A stretch of DNA of 64,000 nt, from positions 228,581 to 292,580 of the forward strand of contig NZ_QVAI01000010.1 of NCBI RefSeq assembly GCF_003427025.1. The letters run 5' to 3'. Under the pieces are notes generated by a model. It was not told where the DNA came from. It made no database searches and saw only the letters and a program-made list of their open reading frames with translations. Positions within the stretch are counted from its first letter, which is position 1. Every line of letters starts with the position of its first letter. The translations under genes were made by a program, and so were the position numbers. The stretch comes from Jiangella endophytica. Its GTDB lineage: Bacteria; Actinomycetota; Actinomycetes; Jiangellales; Jiangellaceae. This document shows, in pieces, positions 35,715 through 43,325 of the stretch.

Positions 35715-36374
35715 ATGACCACCACACAGAAGCTCCGCGTCCACACCTACTCCGTGTCCGTCGACGGCTACGGCGCCGGACCCAGCCAGAGCCTCGACGC
35801 TCCGCTGGGCGTCGACGGCGAGCGGCTGCACGACTGGGTCGTCCAGACCCGCACCTTCCACGCGATGACCGGTGAGGACGGCGGCAGCACCGGCGTCGAC
35901 GACGAGTTCGCCCAGCACCTCTGGCGCAACGTCGGTGCGACGATCATGGGCCGCAACATGTTCGGCCCGGTCCGCGGCCCCTGGCCGGACGAGAGCTGGA
36001 CCGGCTGGTGGGGCCCGAACCCGCCGTACCACCACCACACGTTCGTGCTGACCCACCACCCGCGCCCGTCCGTCGAGATGGAGGGCGGCACGACGTTCCA
36101 CTTCGTCACCGACGGTATCGAGGCGGCCCGGGAGCGGGCGCTCGACGCGGCCGGCGGGCGGGACGTCATCGTCGCCGGCGGCGCGTCGACGATCCGGCAG
36201 TACCTGCGGGCCGGGCTGATCGACGAGATGGAGATCGCGATCTCGCCGGTGCTGCTGGGCGGCGGCGAGCGACTGTTCGACGACGGCGTCGGCGCGCCGG
36301 GCTACACGTGCACCGGGTTCACCGCCGGCGAGAACGCCGTGCACGCACGCTTCGAGCGCGCCGCTACGTCGTGA
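35715..36374 (+). CDS. dihydrofolate reductase-family protein (RibD C-terminal domain)
   Basis: 219 residues: VHTYSVSVDGYGAGP at the start, GATIMGRNMFGP (NADPH-binding region), VIVAGGASTIRQYLRAGLIDEMEIAISPVL and LGGGERLFDD, typical of the actinobacterial RibD_C/YwjB-like reductases. It is probably an NADPH-dependent reductase rather than true DHFR. Its end overlaps the convergent DUF6295-type gene by 11 bp. Confidence 0.9.
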   Translation: MTTTQKLRVHTYSVSVDGYGAGPSQSLDAPLGVDGERLHDWVVQTRTFHAMTGEDGGSTGVDDEFAQHLWRNVGATIMGRNMFGPVRGPWPDESWTGWWGPNPPYHHHTFVLTHHPRPSVEMEGGTTFHFVTDGIEAARERALDAAGGRDVIVAGGASTIRQYLRAGLIDEMEIAISPVLLGGGERLFDDGVGAPGYTCTGFTAGENAVHARFERAATS

Positions 36375-36630
36375 GCTCGGGCGGCGCGGAGTCGAGGGCA
36401 GCCTGGACGGCGGCCATCAGCTCCCGCGCGGCCGACGCCGTCAGCTCGACGGCGACCCGGGCGGACGGTCCACGGGACGGGTCGGAGAGGTCGATGTTCA
36501 GCGTGTGCTCGGCCATCGCGTGCACCGGATGGTCGAAGTAGACGGTGGCGTCGGTGACGTGGAACCAGGCACCGCCCGGACCCTTGGCGCTGCCGTCGGT
36601 GGGGATGCGGACGGTGGCGTACGTGCACAT
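36364..36630 (-). CDS. small DUF6295-like protein
   Basis: 88 residues starting MCTYATVRIPTDGSAKGPGG, then ATVYFDHPVHAMAEHTLNID and ARVAVELTASAARELMAAV. The pattern matches the DUF6295 family as I remember it; function unknown. ATG 36630 lies 1 nt after the stop of the dienelactone hydrolase gene, so they form an operon. Longer upstream frames run through that hydrolase and are shadows. Confidence 0.8.
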   Translation of the reverse strand: MCTYATVRIPTDGSAKGPGGAWFHVTDATVYFDHPVHAMAEHTLNIDLSDPSRGPSARVAVELTASAARELMAAVQAALDSAPPELTT

Positions 36631-36631
36631 G

Positions 36632-37375
36632 TCAGGCTCCCAGGTGAGTGGCGAAGAACGCACCGACGCGCTCCCAGCCGTCGTTCGCGGCGGCGACCAC
36701 GTAGGACGGCCGGTCGACCGCGAAGAATGCGTGCCCGGCGCCGTCGTAGCGGTGGAACTCGTGCGGCTTGCCCAGGTCGGTGAGCCGCCGGTCCAACTCG
36801 TCGACATGCGCGGGCGACGGGTAGCGGTCGTCGTTGCCGAACAGTCCGAGCAGCGGCGCCCTCAGCCGCGGCAGCTGGTCGACCAGGTTCGGGACCTGCA
36901 GCGGATGGCCCTCGGGTGGGGTGCCGGTGACGAACGCGCCGTAGCAGTCGACGGCGGCGTCGAGGTCGACGTGGCAGGCGGAGAGGACCGACTGACGGCC
37001 GCCGGAGCAGTAGCCGATCGAGCCCACACGGCCGTTCGACGTCGGTAGCGCCCGCAGGTACGCGGCCGCGCCCGCGACGTCGCCGACCAACCGGTCGTCG
37101 GGCACGCCGCCACGGGCCCGCGAGACCGCGGCCGCGTCGTCAGGGGCGGCACCGGGCGCCTCGCGGTAGTGCAGGTTCGGGCAGAGCGCGTCGTAACCCA
37201 GCTCGGCGAACCGGCGGGTGATCTCCTTGGTGGCGCGGTCCCAACCGGGCATGTGGTGGATGACGACGACCCCGCCGCGGGGGTCGTCGCCGCCGGGCCG
37301 GGCGAGGTAGCCCTCGATGTCGTCGCCGTCGGCGCCCGGCAGGTGGACGGTCCGCGCGCTCAGGGAGTCGGTCAC
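36632..37375 (-). CDS. dienelactone hydrolase-family protein
   Basis: 247-residue alpha/beta hydrolase with nucleophile C123 in SIGYCSGGRQ, acid in GLFGNDDRYP and base in GAGHAFFAVD, the catalytic Cys-Asp-His set of dienelactone hydrolases. HHMPGWDRATKEITRRFAEL is also typical. GTG 37375 faces the divergent pentapeptide gene 17 bp away. The natural substrate is unknown; related enzymes open lactones or cleave carboxymethylene esters. Confidence 0.92.
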   Translation of the reverse strand: MTDSLSARTVHLPGADGDDIEGYLARPGGDDPRGGVVVIHHMPGWDRATKEITRRFAELGYDALCPNLHYREAPGAAPDDAAAVSRARGGVPDDRLVGDVAGAAAYLRALPTSNGRVGSIGYCSGGRQSVLSACHVDLDAAVDCYGAFVTGTPPEGHPLQVPNLVDQLPRLRAPLLGLFGNDDRYPSPAHVDELDRRLTDLGKPHEFHRYDGAGHAFFAVDRPSYVVAAANDGWERVGAFFATHLGA

Positions 37376-37380
37376 GTCCG

Positions 37381-37392
37381 TATGCTACGGAC
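37381..37392 (+). promoter_or_regulatory. leaderless promoter for the pentapeptide gene
   Basis: TATGCT (37381-37386), 6 nt before GTG 37393. Confidence 0.5.
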
Positions 37393-38187
37393 GTGCTCGA
37401 ACTGCGCGCCGACTGCGCTCGCTGCGCCGGAGTGTGCTGCGTGGGGCCGGCGTTGACGCGCTCGGCCGACTTCGCCATCGACAAGCCGGCGGGGGAGCCG
37501 TGCCCGAACCTGCGCGACGATTCCCGCTGCGGCATCCACGCCGAGCTGCGGCCGCGGGGGTTCCCCGGCTGCACGGTGTACGACTGCTTCGGCGCCGGCC
37601 AGCAGGTGGTGCAGGTGACGTTCGGTGGCGCGACCTGGCGGTCGGGGCCGGCCGTACGCGAGGAGATGCTCGCCGCGTTCGCCGTCTTGCGGCCGCTGCA
37701 CGAACTGCTCTGGCACCTCGACGCGGCCCGCGGGATCGCCGCGGCGGCGTCCCTGCTTCCGGCGTTGGACGAGCAGGCCGCCCGGGCCGCGCGGATCGTC
37801 GGGGCGCCTGCTGCCGAGCTGGCGGACGTGGACGTCGCGGCGCTGCGGGCCGACGCGGACGTCCTGCTGCGCGAGGCGTCCCGGCTGGCGCGCGCGGGCA
37901 CGCCGGCCCGCGACCTGCGTGGCGCGGACCTGATCGGGAAGAAGCTGCGCGGCGCCGACCTCACCGGCGCCGACCTGCGCAGCGCCTACCTCATCGGCGC
38001 CGACCTCCGTGGTGCGACACTCGACCGTGCCGACGTCATCGGCGCCGACTTCCGGGCGGCCGACCTGCGCGGCGCCGACCTCTCGGCCGCGCTCTTCCTC
38101 ACCCAGCCCCAGGCAGCTGCGGCCGTCGGCGATGCCGCGACCCGGTTGCCCGCCGGCCTGGACCGCCCGCCGCACTGGACGAGCTGA
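37393..38187 (+). CDS. Cys-cluster plus pentapeptide-repeat protein
   Basis: 264 residues. The N-terminal third is Cys-rich (C8, C11, C15, C16, C37, C46, C60, C65: CARCAGVCC, DSRCGIHAE, FPGCTVYDCFGAG) and resembles YkgJ-type zinc/iron-chelating domains. Residues about 172-235 are tandem A(D/N)LXX repeats (LRGADLIGKKLRGADLTGAD ...), which fold as a right-handed beta helix mimicking DNA. Related repeats protect gyrase, but the Cys-cluster fusion is a distinct actinobacterial form of unknown role. Confidence 0.88.
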   Translation: MLELRADCARCAGVCCVGPALTRSADFAIDKPAGEPCPNLRDDSRCGIHAELRPRGFPGCTVYDCFGAGQQVVQVTFGGATWRSGPAVREEMLAAFAVLRPLHELLWHLDAARGIAAAASLLPALDEQAARAARIVGAPAAELADVDVAALRADADVLLREASRLARAGTPARDLRGADLIGKKLRGADLTGADLRSAYLIGADLRGATLDRADVIGADFRAADLRGADLSAALFLTQPQAAAAVGDAATRLPAGLDRPPHWTS

Positions 38188-38463
38188 TCAGGGAAGGCCG
38201 CTCTCGACGGTGCTGCCCGGGTGAAACAGGGCGATCTGGTCACGGGTCAGGTAGCCGCCGCTGCCGTTGACCGCCCCACCGACCGAGACCGCCTCGCCGT
38301 CGGGGAGGACGACGGCGGGCGGCTCGGCCTGCCAGTGGGCGCCTTCGGGCCAGACGACCGGTGTGCGGCCGCCGTCGAGGACGAGCTCGCCCAGCACTTG
38401 GGCGTCGTGCCCGCCGTCGAGCCCGCCGCCGGCCGACAGCACGGCGACCGCGAACCGGTCCAT
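38188..38463 (-). CDS. small hypothetical protein
   Basis: 91-residue frame ending IALFHPGSTVESGLP. It is acidic to neutral, with VVLPDGEAVSVGGAVNGSGG and no signal or helix that I can name. Support: it fills the gap exactly up to the convergent pentapeptide stop, and its last ~16 codons recur as a degraded copy at 38508-38555, implying a once-selected sequence. I do not recognise a family. Confidence 0.5.
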   Translation of the reverse strand: MDRFAVAVLSAGGGLDGGHDAQVLGELVLDGGRTPVVWPEGAHWQAEPPAVVLPDGEAVSVGGAVNGSGGYLTRDQIALFHPGSTVESGLP

Positions 38464-38507
38464 ACAGGTGGGACGGGGTCGGCCGGCCCCCGGTTCCTCA
38501 CCGGCGC

Positions 38508-38591
38508 TCAGCCGCTCCCGACCGTGCTACCCGGTGTGAAAAAGGCGACCTCGCCGCTCGTCCTGCAAGCGGGTGCCGGCGGCCAGATCAC
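38508..38591 (-). pseudogene. partial duplicate of the 3' end of the small hypothetical gene
   Basis: 27 codons ending VAFFTPGSTVGSG then TGA, parallel to the neighbour's IALFHPGSTVESG. Nucleotide similarity is obvious (shared CCGGG-AGCAC-GTC-G-GAGCGGC pattern). No start or upstream homologous part is visible, so it is a fragment. Confidence 0.45.
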
Positions 38592-38666
38592 CTGAGTACG
38601 CACGCCGTCGCGCACCACTTCGCCCCGCAGGAGGGCGGGCGCTCGTCGCCGTCGGGCCGCGCCGGC

Positions 38667-39914
38667 TCATGGCGGCAGCGTGCGGCTCAGGCGGTCCTGC
38701 AGGAACTCCTGCTCGGCGGCGTTGTCGCTCAGGGCCAGCGCCGCCCGGTAGGCCGCGGCCGCCTCGGCGTGCCGGCCCAGCCGCGTCAGCAGGTCGGCCT
38801 TCGTGGCGGGCAGATAGCGGTAGCCGGCCAGCCGGCCGTCCTCCTCGAGCTCGAGCACCTCCGCGAGCGCGGCCGCCGGTCCGTCCACCATCGAGACGGC
38901 GACGGCGCGGTTCAGCGCGACGACCGGCGACGGCCAGCGGCGGAGCAGCTCGTCGTACAGGGTGAGGATCTGCGGCCAGTCGGTCTCGGCATAGCCGGGC
39001 GCCTGAGCGTGCAGCGCCGCGATGGCCGCCTGGAGCGTGAACCGTCCCGGCGGGCCGGCCCGCAGCGCGCCCACCACCAGCCGGTCCGCGTCCTCGATCA
39101 GCGCGGCGTCCCAGACCGACCGGTCCTGCTCCTCCAGCCGCAGCAGCCGGCCGTCGGCGTCGGTGCGGGTGGCGCGGCGGGCCTGGTGGACGAGCAGCAA
39201 CGCCAGCAGCCCGGCCGTCTCCGGCTCCGACGGCAGCAGCGGGCGCAGCATGCGGGCGAGGTCGAGAGCCCGGCCGGTGAGCTCGTCGCGGACCAGGTTC
39301 TCGCCGGAGTGCGCGGTGTGCCCGGTCGCGTACAGCAGGTGGATGACGGTGAGGACGGCGTCGACGCGGGCCGGGAGGTCGGCCGCCGCGGGAACGACGT
39401 AGGGGATGCGCGCCGCGGCGATCTTCTTCTTGGCCCGGGTGATCCGGGCCGCCATCGTCGGTTCGGTGACAAGGAACGCGTGCGCGATGTCGGGGGTGCT
39501 GACGCCGCAGACCAGCCGCAGCGTCAGAGCGACCTGCGCCTCCTGTGACAGCGCCGGGTGGCAGCAGGTGAAGATCAGCCGCAGCCGGTCGTCCGGAATC
39601 GGCGCGGCGTCGTCGAGCACCGCGGCCTCCACGGACGCGGAGTCGTCGACGTCCATCAGCAGCAGCGGCAGCTTCGCCCGCAGGGTCCGCTGCCGCCGCA
39701 GGTTGTTGAGCGCGGTCCGCCGGGCGACCGTCGTCAGCCACGCGCCGGGCCGAGCCGGGACGCCGTCGCGGCCCCACCGGGTCAGCGCCTGCACGTAGGC
39801 GTCCTGGACGGCCTCCTCGGCAGCGTCGAGGTCGCGCGTGACGCGCACCGTCGCGGCGAGCACGAAGGCCCACTCGCGACGGTGCGCGTCGGCGACGGCG
39901 GACTCGACGGTCAG
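38667..39914 (-). CDS. ECF sigma factor with C-terminal TPR-like extension, second copy (ECF42 type)
   Basis: About 415 residues with region 2 (RDLDAAEEAVQDAYVQALTR, PGAWLTTVARRTALNNLRR), region 4 (FTCCHPALSQEAQVALTLRL, FLVTEPTMAARITRAKKKI) and the long C-terminal domain (ETAGLLALLLVHQARRATR, QAAIAALHAQAP). The first ordinary start (GTG 39863) would cut off the conserved N-terminal helix; the frame continues upstream as TVESAVADAHRREWAF to a CTG at 39914 that overlaps the YCII stop as CTGA. I infer CTG initiation by coupling. Confidence 0.9.
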   Translation of the reverse strand: MTVESAVADAHRREWAFVLAATVRVTRDLDAAEEAVQDAYVQALTRWGRDGVPARPGAWLTTVARRTALNNLRRQRTLRAKLPLLLMDVDDSASVEAAVLDDAAPIPDDRLRLIFTCCHPALSQEAQVALTLRLVCGVSTPDIAHAFLVTEPTMAARITRAKKKIAAARIPYVVPAAADLPARVDAVLTVIHLLYATGHTAHSGENLVRDELTGRALDLARMLRPLLPSEPETAGLLALLLVHQARRATRTDADGRLLRLEEQDRSVWDAALIEDADRLVVGALRAGPPGRFTLQAAIAALHAQAPGYAETDWPQILTLYDELLRRWPSPVVALNRAVAVSMVDGPAAALAEVLELEEDGRLAGYRYLPATKADLLTRLGRHAEAAAAYRAALALSDNAAEQEFLQDRLSRTLPP

Positions 39915-40267
39915 GACGTCAGCCCGGAGAAGTCGAGCCCGACCAGCGGCCGCACCTCGACGCCGCCGCTGACGATGGGCGTCAGGGCGGCCAGCTCGAT
40001 GGCGTGGTCGAGGTCGCGGGCCTCGATGACGAACACGCCGGCCAGCGCCTCCTTGGTCTCGATGAACGGGCCGTCGGTGACGAGGTCGCCGCGGATCGTC
40101 GTCGCCGTGGCGCTGGGCTCCAGTGCGATGCCGCCGAGCTCCTTGCCGCCCTTCTCGACGATGCGGCCGGGCAGCGCCTCGTGCGCCGCGATGATCTCCG
40201 GCGGCAGCTCGGCCGTCTGGCCGCCCTCGGCCTCGCGCTCGAAGATGAGAATCGCGTACTGGGTCAT
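39911..40267 (-). CDS. YCII/DGPF-domain protein, second copy
   Basis: 118 residues: MTQYAILIFERE, the DGPF motif in LVTDGPFIETKEALAGVFVI, and ARDLDHAIELAALTP. Partner of the ECF42-type sigma gene that follows with a 4-nt overlap. AGAGGAG is well placed before ATG 40267. Two minus-strand TGTCGA hexamers upstream (40409-40437) fit the -35 reported for ECF42 sigma factors, so it is a probable autoregulated target. Confidence 0.9.
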   Translation of the reverse strand: MTQYAILIFEREAEGGQTAELPPEIIAAHEALPGRIVEKGGKELGGIALEPSATATTIRGDLVTDGPFIETKEALAGVFVIEARDLDHAIELAALTPIVSGGVEVRPLVGLDFSGLTS

Positions 40268-40368
40268 CAGGACTCCTCTGTGGTGTCGGTGCGGGTGGGG
40301 TGGAGGTCGTCGAGCGAGGGCAGGGCGGGCCTCCGGCCCGTCCAGGTGGACTGACACTGCTGAGTCAT
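40267..40368 (-). CDS. possible 33-codon ORF coupled to the second YCII gene
   Basis: Opens MTQQCQSTWTGRRPALP and ends EES; its TGA shares one base with the YCII ATG (TGATG). AAGGAGA lies 12 nt upstream, a little far. No hydrophobicity or family is seen. The stop/start arrangement suggests a translated leader, but chance is possible. Confidence 0.3.
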   Translation of the reverse strand: MTQQCQSTWTGRRPALPSLDDLHPTRTDTTEES

Positions 40369-40408
40369 CTCTCTCGATCGTCTCCTTCGGGTGTCGCCTT
40401 ACACACCC

Positions 40409-40437
40409 TCGACACGCGACCGGACGGCGAATCGACA
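40409..40437 (-). promoter_or_regulatory. candidate ECF42-type promoter
   Basis: On the minus strand TGTCGA (40437-40432), 17 nt, TGTCGA (40414-40409). TGTCGA is the -35 I recall for ECF42 promoters; the -10 is not certain. Confidence 0.35.
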
Positions 40438-40454
40438 ACCCGGCGGAGAAATCT

Positions 40455-41015
40455 TCAGTGATGTTCGGAGACGAGCACGGCCACGGTGTCCGGCTCGAGC
40501 GCACGGAACACGTGCGGGAGGTCACCGGGGTAGCTGACGTAGTCGCCGGGCGCCAGCTCGACCGGGTCGTCGGTGAGCCCGACCAGCGCCCGGCCGGTGC
40601 TCAGCACGACGTGCTCGACGACGCCGGGCATGTGCGGGTCGGAGGCGCGCGGCTCGCCCGGCTGCGCGGTGACGAGGTAGATGTCGCGGCGCGCGTTGGG
40701 CGGGCTGGCGGACAGGACGGTCGCGACGTAGTCCGAGCGCTCGGACGCGACGGCCGGGCCCTCGCCCCGGCGGATCACCTGGACGCGGGGCCGCGGCGGC
40801 TCGACGAGCTGCGCGAACGGCACGTCCAGCGCGACGCTCAGCGCCCACAGCGTCTCGACGCTCGGGTTGCCGGCGCCCGACTCCAGCTGCGACAGCGTCG
40901 ACTTCGCGATGCCCGCTCGCCGGGCCACCTCGGCCAGCGACAGGCCGGTGCGGCGCCGTTCGCGCTGGAGGGACGCGGCGATGACGGCGAGCGGGGCGCC
41001 GGGCGGCTGGCTCAT
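40455..41015 (-). CDS. XRE-family regulator with cupin domain
   Basis: 186 residues: an XRE HTH (LQRERRRTGLSLAEVARRAG, IAKSTLSQLESGAGNPSVET) at 12-70 and a C-terminal cupin (EHVVLSTGRALVGLTDDPVE, LAPGDYVSYPGDLPHVFRAL). The family senses small molecules through the cupin. It is divergent from azlCD and the 70-bp gap holds a 22-bp perfect palindrome, so it most likely represses azlCD and itself in response to an amino acid. Confidence 0.93.
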   Translation of the reverse strand: MSQPPGAPLAVIAASLQRERRRTGLSLAEVARRAGIAKSTLSQLESGAGNPSVETLWALSVALDVPFAQLVEPPRPRVQVIRRGEGPAVASERSDYVATVLSASPPNARRDIYLVTAQPGEPRASDPHMPGVVEHVVLSTGRALVGLTDDPVELAPGDYVSYPGDLPHVFRALEPDTVAVLVSEHH

Positions 41016-41038
41016 CGGATCGTTCGCTCCATCGGTCT

Positions 41039-41060
41039 ATCGTTCGTCTTGACGAACGAT
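41039..41060. promoter_or_regulatory. 22-bp palindromic operator of the XRE-cupin regulator
   Basis: ATCGTTCGTC (41039-41048), TT, GACGAACGAT (41051-41060): perfect 10-bp arms. Extra half-sites ATCGTTCG (near 41020) and GTCGTTCA (near 41068) flank it. The right flank runs into the azlC -10 region (CAATCT 41073-41078). Confidence 0.75.
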
Positions 41061-41085
41061 TGTCGGGTCGTTCAATCTAGTGGCC

Positions 41086-41790
41086 ATGCGTTCGATCTAC
41101 CGAACACTACGCGCCGATCGGGCGCTGGCGCGAGACATCGCGCTCGTGTGTGTCGCCGACGCGGTGGTGGGGCTGTCCTTCGGCGCCATCGCCGTCGGCG
41201 AAGGGCTGCCGGTGTGGGCGCCCATGCTGCTGTCGGTCGTGGTGTTCGCGGGTGCGGCGCAGTTCATGTTCGTCGGGCTGGTCGCATCGGGCGGCAACCC
41301 GGTCGCCGCGGTGCTGGCCGGGCTACTGGTGAACGTCCGGCACGTCGTGTTCGGCTTCACCGTCGGCGACGTCGTCGGCCGGGGCTGGCAGCGACTCGCG
41401 GGCAGCCACGTCATGGTCGACGAGTCGGTCGCGTTCGCGCTGGCCCAGCCGGCCGGGCAGCGACGGAGGGCGGCCTACTGGGGCTGCGGGGTGGCGCTGT
41501 TCGTCTGCTGGAACGTCGGCGTGCTGGCCGGCGCGTCGATCGGGACGGTGGTCAGCGACCCGGCCGCGCTCGGGCTGGACGCCGCGTTCCCGGCGGTGCT
41601 GCTGGCGCTGGTGCTGCCGGCGCTGCGGGACCGGACGACGGCGCTCGCGGCGGGCACCGGTGTGGCGATCGCGCTGGCCACGGCCCCGTTCCTGCAGGCC
41701 GGGCTGCCGGTGCTGCTGGCGCTGGCCGGGGTCGTGGTCGCGCTGGCCCGGCCGGGGTCGACGTCGCGGCCCGAGGAGGTGACGGCATGA
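41086..41790 (+). CDS. azlC: AzlC-family branched-chain amino acid exporter, large subunit
   Basis: 234-residue membrane protein: ADAVVGLSFGAIAVGEGLPV, VFAGAAQFMFVGLVASGG (the family's SGAAQF-like motif), GLLVNVRHVVFGFTVGD. With AzlD it forms a two-component exporter of branched-chain amino acids or similar. ATG 41086 is 7 nt after CAATCT, a leaderless arrangement; GTG 41080 is the alternative. It overlaps azlD as ATGA. Confidence 0.93.
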   Translation: MRSIYRTLRADRALARDIALVCVADAVVGLSFGAIAVGEGLPVWAPMLLSVVVFAGAAQFMFVGLVASGGNPVAAVLAGLLVNVRHVVFGFTVGDVVGRGWQRLAGSHVMVDESVAFALAQPAGQRRRAAYWGCGVALFVCWNVGVLAGASIGTVVSDPAALGLDAAFPAVLLALVLPALRDRTTALAAGTGVAIALATAPFLQAGLPVLLALAGVVVALARPGSTSRPEEVTA

Positions 41791-42113
41791 CGATGTCGGA
41801 GACGACGCTCGTCGCGGCGGTGCTCGTGCTGGGCGTGGGGACGTTCGCGTTCCGCTACGCCGGACCCGCGTTGCGCGACCGGGTGACGCTGCCGCCCCGG
41901 GTCGAGCGGCTGCTGGGGGTGTCGACTGTCGTGCTGCTGGCCGCGCTGGTCGCGACCGCCACCATGCTCGACGGCGGCGAGTTCGACAGTGTCGCCCGCC
42001 CGGCCGGCGTGGTGGTCGGGGCCGTGCTGGCCTGGCGGCGGGCGCCGTTCGTCGTGGTGGTGCTGGCCGCGGCCGGGACCGCCGCCGTCCTGCGGCTGCT
42101 CGGCCTCCCGTGA
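41787..42113 (+). CDS. azlD: AzlD-family transporter small subunit
   Basis: 108 residues with four hydrophobic helices: TTLVAAVLVLGVGTFAFRYA, then LPPRVERLLGVSTVVLLAAL and AGVVVGAVLAWRRAPFVVVV. Small partner of AzlC; it overlaps azlC by 4 nt (ATGA). Convergent with the RNA methyltransferase gene, 4 bp between stops. Confidence 0.92.
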   Translation: MTMSETTLVAAVLVLGVGTFAFRYAGPALRDRVTLPPRVERLLGVSTVVLLAALVATATMLDGGEFDSVARPAGVVVGAVLAWRRAPFVVVVLAAAGTAAVLRLLGLP

Positions 42114-42117
42114 GCGG

Positions 42118-42666
42118 CTACTCCGCGTCCGGCGCGGCCGGCGCGTCGGCCCAGGCCTGCCGGCGCACCTCGTAGCAGGCGACGGCGGCCGCGGCGGCGA
42201 CGTTGAGCGAGCCGACCCGGCCGGTCTGCGGCACGTAACCGACCGCGTCGCACAGGCTCAGGCAGGTGGCCGACAACCCGCGGTCCTCGTTGCCGAGCAC
42301 GATGCAGACGTCGCGCCGCAGGTCCAGCGCCGCCAGCGGCTCGGCCTCGTCGGCCAGTTCCAGGCCGACCACGAGATAGCCGTCGGCCCGGGCGGCGCCG
42401 ACCGCCGTCGTGACCTCCTCGTGCGTGCTCCACGACAGGTAGCGGCCGGTGCCGAGCGCGGTCTTCTGCGCCTTCGGCGAGCTCGGCGCGGCGGTGCGCC
42501 CGACGACGTACAGCTCGCTGACGCTGAGCGCGGCCGCCGTCCGCATGATCGAGCCCACGTTGAACGGCGACTGCACGTCCTCCAGCAGCAACGACAGCCG
42601 GAAGGAGTCCTTCCGCCGCCACGACCGGTGCAGTCGCTTCAGTTCCGTTCCGCCGAGCTGTCGCAC
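42118..42666 (-). CDS. TrmH/SpoU-family RNA methyltransferase
   Basis: 182 residues with all three SPOUT motifs: NVGSIMRTAAALSVSELYVV, CIVLGNEDRGLSATCLSLCD and GSLNVAAAAAVACYEVRRQ. It probably 2'-O-methylates tRNA or rRNA using SAM. GTG 42666 starts 1 nt after the stop of the upstream methyltransferase, so the two RNA-modification genes form an operon. Confidence 0.93.
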   Translation of the reverse strand: MRQLGGTELKRLHRSWRRKDSFRLSLLLEDVQSPFNVGSIMRTAAALSVSELYVVGRTAAPSSPKAQKTALGTGRYLSWSTHEEVTTAVGAARADGYLVVGLELADEAEPLAALDLRRDVCIVLGNEDRGLSATCLSLCDAVGYVPQTGRVGSLNVAAAAAVACYEVRRQAWADAPAAPDAE

Positions 42667-42667
42667 G

Positions 42668-43282
42668 CTACTCCGATCGCAGGGGTTGGACCTCGAGCAC
42701 CCGGTAGCCGGTCCGGGAGACCAGCCGCCGGGTCGGGAAGCCGGCCTCGGCCAGCCAGTTCGCCAGCGAATCGGCGCCGAGATTGCGCTGCACGACGAGG
42801 TACGCCGCGCCGCCGGGCAGCAACCGCGGCAGCCAGCGCAGCAGCAGGTCGTGCAGGGCGGCCTTGCCGACCCGGATCGGCGGATTGGAGTACACCGCGG
42901 CGAACCGCACGTCCTCGGGAACGTCGTCGGGCAGCGCCGCCCGGACGCCGCCCAGACCGGCCGCGGCGGCGTTCTCGCGCACCAGCTCCAGCGCCCGCTC
43001 GTTGACGTCGACGGCCCAGACCCGGCGGCGCTTGCGCCGGTGCGCCAGCGCGAGCGCGATGGGACCGTAGCCGCAGCCGAGATCGAGCAGGTCGCCGCGG
43101 ACGGCCGGCGGCGGCGCGTTCTCCAGCAGCACCCGGGTGCCGGGGTCGAGCTGGCGGAAGGAGAAGACCCCGGTGTCGGTCAGGAGTCGTAGCCGCAGGT
43201 CAGGCAGTACGACGTCGATGGTCCGCCTCGAGCTGGCCACGCCGGGCTCACTCGCGTAGTAGTGCTCGGGCGGTTCGGGCAA
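42668..43282 (-). CDS. class I SAM methyltransferase (RsmC/small-subunit rRNA type)
   Basis: 204 residues: HYYASEPGVASSRRTIDVVL, TDTGVFSFRQLDPGTRVLLE, motif I DLLDLGCGYGPIALALA (65-80), motif IV YSNPPIRVGK (131-140). This is the N-terminally reduced RsmC/YbxB-like form that methylates guanine in rRNA. TTG 43282 is chosen because GGAGG lies 8 nt upstream and the protein then begins at the conserved PEHYY; longer frames run through the PNPOx gene. Confidence 0.92.
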   Translation of the reverse strand: MPEPPEHYYASEPGVASSRRTIDVVLPDLRLRLLTDTGVFSFRQLDPGTRVLLENAPPPAVRGDLLDLGCGYGPIALALAHRRKRRRVWAVDVNERALELVRENAAAAGLGGVRAALPDDVPEDVRFAAVYSNPPIRVGKAALHDLLLRWLPRLLPGGAAYLVVQRNLGADSLANWLAEAGFPTRRLVSRTGYRVLEVQPLRSE

Positions 43283-43325
43283 GGCTGGGCCTCCATCGAT
43301 CGGACGGGATGGCTCACAGGGTAGG

